This document shows positions 61,043 to 64,000 of a DNA stretch of 64,000 nucleotides, one piece after another. This stretch comes from an uncultured Lachnospiraceae bacterium (GTDB lineage: Bacteria; Bacillota; Clostridia; Lachnospirales; Lachnospiraceae). The notes below the pieces were generated by a model that saw only the letters and a program-made list of their open reading frames with translations, was not told the origin of the DNA and did no database searches. Position 1 is the stretch's first letter. The number at the start of each line of letters is the position of its first letter. Location of the stretch: positions 1 to 64,000 of the forward strand of contig CAMVGV010000011.1 of the NCBI GenBank assembly GCA_947167135.1. Reading direction: 5' to 3'. The position numbers were made by a program, and so were the translations under genes.

Positions 61043-62777
61043 GCTTAATTATATATTTAATGCATCGCAGAAGAGGCGTATGGTTCTCCTTATGGTATGC
61101 ATCTTTATCGGTGCTTCGCTCGAGCTTCTCGGGGTGTCCCTTATCATGCCCCTTATCCAGCTTATCTCCACGCCGGAGGTGGTCACGGAAAACGGCGTGC
61201 TTTCAACAATTTATAATGCGCTCAATATGAAGAGCGTTTCCGGCTTTTTCATATTTCTGGTGATCGTAATAATCGTGCTGTATTTTCTAAAGAACCTGTA
61301 TCTCTCGGTTCTCTACTATTTCCAGTATTCCTTTATCTACAATAACCAGCTGAAGGTGGCGGGGAGGCTTATCGACTGCTACCTTAAGAAACCCTATACC
61401 TATCATCTGGATCACAATACCTCGGATATGATAAGGAATATAATGCTGGACACGGACAGGCTTTTCCAGCTGATATTGTCATTTCTGAATGTAATGAGTG
61501 AGATCCTTCTGTCTCTTTTACTCGTGATCTACCTTCTGGTAAGTGATCCTATGATGTCCTGCACTGTGGCGGGGCTTCTCCTTATCTGCATGGCATCCTT
61601 CCGTATACTTACAAAGAAAAAGGTACACTCCTACGGGAAGATGAACCAGGAGTACGACGGACGCATGCACCAGGCCATAAACCAGGCTCTTGGAGCCGTC
61701 AAGGATATAAAGATCCTCCACAGGGAAAGGTATTTTGTGGACAGCTTTGTTTCCTGCGGAAACAAGAAAATGACAGCCCTCATAAATACCAATTTCTTCG
61801 GGACCATCCCGAAATATATCATAGAGACCATCACTGTCGCAGCCATCATGCTGGTGCTAATATATAAGCTTATGACGGGGACGGATCTAAATACCTTGCT
61901 GCCTGTCCTTGCGTCCTTTGCCGTGGCGGCCTTTAAGCTGCTGCCCTCCGTGGGGAAGGTTAGTAACTATCTGAATAATATCACCTTCCTGAAGCCCTCC
62001 ATAGATCTCATTTACCACGACCTGAAGGAGACAGAGGATATGGAAAACGTGGTGATAGAGGATCCGGATGACGGAGCCCGGCATAGCGCGGAGCCTTCGG
62101 AGATCCGGGTGGAGAAGCTGTTCTACAGATATCCGAAAACCGATAATGACGTTCTAAAGGGAGTGAGCTTCAATGTGCCTCTGGGAACCTCCATCGGCCT
62201 TATAGGAGAGAGCGGCGCCGGGAAATCGACCCTGGCGGATGTGATACTCGGGATCCTTTACCCGGGGGATGGAAGGGTTATGTACGGAAGCATGAATGTC
62301 CACGAATATCCCTTAAAATGGGCAAAAAAGCTGGCATATATCCCCCAGGCCATTTACCTTGCGGATGAGAGTATAAGGAAAAATGTGGCTTTCGGTATTG
62401 ATGATAAGGAGATCGATGAGGATAAGGTATGGGAGGCGCTGGATGAAGCGCAGCTATCCTCCTTTGTGCGTTCCCTGCCTGAGGGGCTGGATACGGAGGT
62501 TGGAGAAAGAGGGGTAAGGCTTTCCGGCGGACAGAGGCAGAGAATAGGCATTGCCCGCGCTTTATACGGAAATCCCGAGATACTGGTCTTAGACGAAGCT
62601 ACCAGCGCCCTCGACTCCGAAACGGAGACTGCCGTAATGGAGGCGATAGAGCGGCTTCACGGGAAGAAGACTCTTATAATCATCGCCCACCGCCTGACTA
62701 CGATTAAAAACTGCGAGTATATTTACCGCGTGGAGAACGGAAACGTATATCCGGTGGATAAGAAGGAATTATTTTGA
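61023..62777 (+). CDS. ABC transporter, lipid-linked glycan flippase-like
   Basis: The 584-residue half-transporter has about six membrane helices (1-330) and a nucleotide-binding domain with Walker A IGESGAGKST, signature LSGGQRQR and Walker B ILVLDEATSALD. It works as a homodimer. Such proteins in glycan loci (PglK/MsbA type) flip lipid-linked oligosaccharides. No Wzx/Wzy-type gene is seen in the window. The start is TTG. Confidence 0.85.
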   Translation: MKDILNKLNYIFNASQKRRMVLLMVCIFIGASLELLGVSLIMPLIQLISTPEVVTENGVLSTIYNALNMKSVSGFFIFLVIVIIVLYFLKNLYLSVLYYFQYSFIYNNQLKVAGRLIDCYLKKPYTYHLDHNTSDMIRNIMLDTDRLFQLILSFLNVMSEILLSLLLVIYLLVSDPMMSCTVAGLLLICMASFRILTKKKVHSYGKMNQEYDGRMHQAINQALGAVKDIKILHRERYFVDSFVSCGNKKMTALINTNFFGTIPKYIIETITVAAIMLVLIYKLMTGTDLNTLLPVLASFAVAAFKLLPSVGKVSNYLNNITFLKPSIDLIYHDLKETEDMENVVIEDPDDGARHSAEPSEIRVEKLFYRYPKTDNDVLKGVSFNVPLGTSIGLIGESGAGKSTLADVILGILYPGDGRVMYGSMNVHEYPLKWAKKLAYIPQAIYLADESIRKNVAFGIDDKEIDEDKVWEALDEAQLSSFVRSLPEGLDTEVGERGVRLSGGQRQRIGIARALYGNPEILVLDEATSALDSETETAVMEAIERLHGKKTLIIIAHRLTTIKNCEYIYRVENGNVYPVDKKELF

Positions 62778-63742
62778 ATCCGAAGCTTTCAGTCATTTTA
62801 ATAACATATAATCATGAGCCCTACTTAAGGGAGTGTCTCGACGGGATCTTTATGCAGAAAACGGATTTCGACTTTGAGATAGTCGTCGGTGAGGACTGCA
62901 GCACGGACAATACCCGGGAGATATTAAGGGAGTACGACAGGAAATATCCGGGACGGATGAAGCTTCTGTTCCGTGAAAAAAATCTGGGACGGGTAACCTT
63001 AAATGTTTATCAGACCTCAATGGAGGCAAAGGGCGAATACCTTGCCTATATAGAGGGTGACGACTTCTGGACGGATCCTTATAAGCTTCAGAAGCAGGTA
63101 GCTTTTCTTGAGGAACATAAGGAATATATGGGAACCACCTGTTCCTTCCGCCTCATAGGCGAGAAAAGCGAGCCGATAGAGAATAAACGGCAGGAGGAGC
63201 TTTACGGCTGGAGCGGGGACTATACCTTCGGGAACTGGCAGGAGGCGGGACCCTGGCCCGGACAGACCGCAGGCAATGTATGCAGAAATTTCTATCATAA
63301 CGGAAAGCTTGACTATACCATACTTTACCGGGCACATGACTTTATAGATGATGGAGTGATATTTACCTTTATCCTTCTTCAGGGTAAGATATTCAGGTTC
63401 GACGATATAATGGTCGCCCATAGATACGTAGAAAAGGAAGGCGGGGAAAGCTGGAATTCGAGGAAGCTTAAACGGAATTACCTTATAGAGGAATGCGACC
63501 TGAAGCGAAGGATGATGGAATGGGTCGAGGAAAACGCCGGGCTTACGGAGGCGGCTTTTCCGAGAGCGGCTAAGGAATTCAAAACCGCTCTTTCGGTATT
63601 CGTAAAGCATCCCTCAAAGGAGACTGCGGATATGTTTTTCCCGTATCTCAGATACTATCTGCATTTGAAATTCGGGCGCGTAAAAAGGCGCAAAGCTACA
63701 GCCCGGGAAGAAGCCCTTCCGGAGGGGCAGGTGAAGGATTAA
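62774..63742 (+). CDS. Family 2 glycosyltransferase
   Basis: The 322-residue protein has LSVILITYNHEPYLRECLDG, VGEDCSTDNTREIL and YIEGDDFWTDPYKLQKQVAF, the typical bacterial GT2 start with its DD metal motif. The C-terminal part is helical and charged. The start is TTG, overlapping the ABC gene. Confidence 0.87.
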   Translation: MNPKLSVILITYNHEPYLRECLDGIFMQKTDFDFEIVVGEDCSTDNTREILREYDRKYPGRMKLLFREKNLGRVTLNVYQTSMEAKGEYLAYIEGDDFWTDPYKLQKQVAFLEEHKEYMGTTCSFRLIGEKSEPIENKRQEELYGWSGDYTFGNWQEAGPWPGQTAGNVCRNFYHNGKLDYTILYRAHDFIDDGVIFTFILLQGKIFRFDDIMVAHRYVEKEGGESWNSRKLKRNYLIEECDLKRRMMEWVEENAGLTEAAFPRAAKEFKTALSVFVKHPSKETADMFFPYLRYYLHLKFGRVKRRKATAREEALPEGQVKD

Positions 63743-64000
63743 ATGTATATTCAGCGTTTTACAAGCGGACTCGGAAACCAGATGTTCCAGTATGCCTTTT
63801 ATACTTATCTTCGAAACAGGTATCCGGAGGAACGGGTTCTAGCGGATATTTCCTGGTACAGCTGGAATGATGCCCATCAGGGCTTTGAGCTTGAAAAGCT
63901 TTTTAAGAGGGACGACAATCCCGATTTCATTTTTGAAAAGGCAACGGCCTTTGAAACCTACTGCTGCTCCGGGACCGTACCCCAGACAGGCAGGGCGGCT
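63743..64000 (+). CDS. GT11 alpha-1,2-fucosyltransferase-like protein, 3' end cut by window
   Basis: The first 86 residues are visible. They start MYIQRFTSGLGNQMFQYAFY, the GT11 family hallmark, in which the GLGNQMFQYA segment is conserved. The enzyme would add fucose (or a related sugar) from a GDP donor to the growing glycan. The reductase-like gene at 5923 could contribute a GDP-deoxyhexose, but the link is speculative. It begins directly at the stop of the previous gene. Confidence 0.85.
   Translation, partial: MYIQRFTSGLGNQMFQYAFYTYLRNRYPEERVLADISWYSWNDAHQGFELEKLFKRDDNPDFIFEKATAFETYCCSGTVPQTGRAA

Overview
The window looks like chromosome of a Gram-positive Clostridia, most likely a Lachnospiraceae relative. 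The evidence is gene order: a yaaO/yaaR/holB/ricT/trmN6/rsmI block, a hup/rqcP/divIC/tilS/hpt/ftsH block, and an ireB/ruvX/DUF1292/mltG-like/trmR/trhP block, all Firmicutes-type arrangements. It also carries RNase J, RelQ and HPr/EI. The sporulation genes that often sit between rqcP and tilS (yabP, yabQ, spoIIE) are absent, which fits a non-spore-former. The assignment below phylum is inference from gene content.

Layout. 1-941 is a tRNA cluster (Val partial, Thr, Tyr, fMet, Phe) with a broken tRNA-Thr copy and a hairpin-dense spacer. 1-5.5 kb continues with a DMT transporter, an FAD oxidoreductase, a ribokinase-like kinase and a MATE exporter. A 239-bp inverted-repeat (MITE-like) element lies at 5590-5828. 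5.9-17.9 kb is one tightly packed 12-gene block: sugar reductase, glycosyltransferase, GT-C-like membrane enzyme, L,D-transpeptidase, then the clamp-loader/RicT/rRNA-tRNA methylation genes, ending in a lipoprotein serpin. 18-23 kb holds HU, RqcP, DivIC, TilS, Hpt and FtsH. 23-31 kb holds GreA, AzlCD, a cytoplasmic GH13 enzyme, an inositol-phosphatase-family protein, an alanine/glycine symporter and MetY. 31.2-34.4 kb is a three-gene cyclic-nucleotide cassette: a double CNB-domain effector, a TIM-barrel protein and a PAS/class III cyclase. 34.6-39.4 kb holds a second HU, ThrH, a large beta-helix surface protein and a short flagellin-like protein. 39.6-41.8 kb carries ptsI and ptsH on the minus strand. 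42-47 kb has RelQ, MurA, an HD-GYP protein and a VTC/DUF4956 pair. 47.6-55.9 kb runs from ireB through RNase J and wobble-uridine modification genes into glycosyltransferases, and 52.9-64 kb is a surface-glycan locus with an ABC flippase, cut by the window end in a GT11 fucosyltransferase gene.

The most unusual feature is a family of short intergenic hairpins scattered over the whole window. The outer stem (ATTCT/AGAAT or ATCCT/AGGAT) covaries, a GA/GA tandem mismatch is mostly kept, and the centre is a GC-GNA-GC or GGGC-GNA-GCCC mini-hairpin, including the very stable DNA motif GCGAAGC. At several sites one intact hairpin is followed by tandem copies of one arm only, with unit lengths of 21, 22, 24 or 30 bp. 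The same fold, with a different outer stem, lies inside the insert that splits the tRNA-Thr copy. No transposase for it is encoded here.

All functional calls are from reading motifs, length and neighbourhood. No database search was run.
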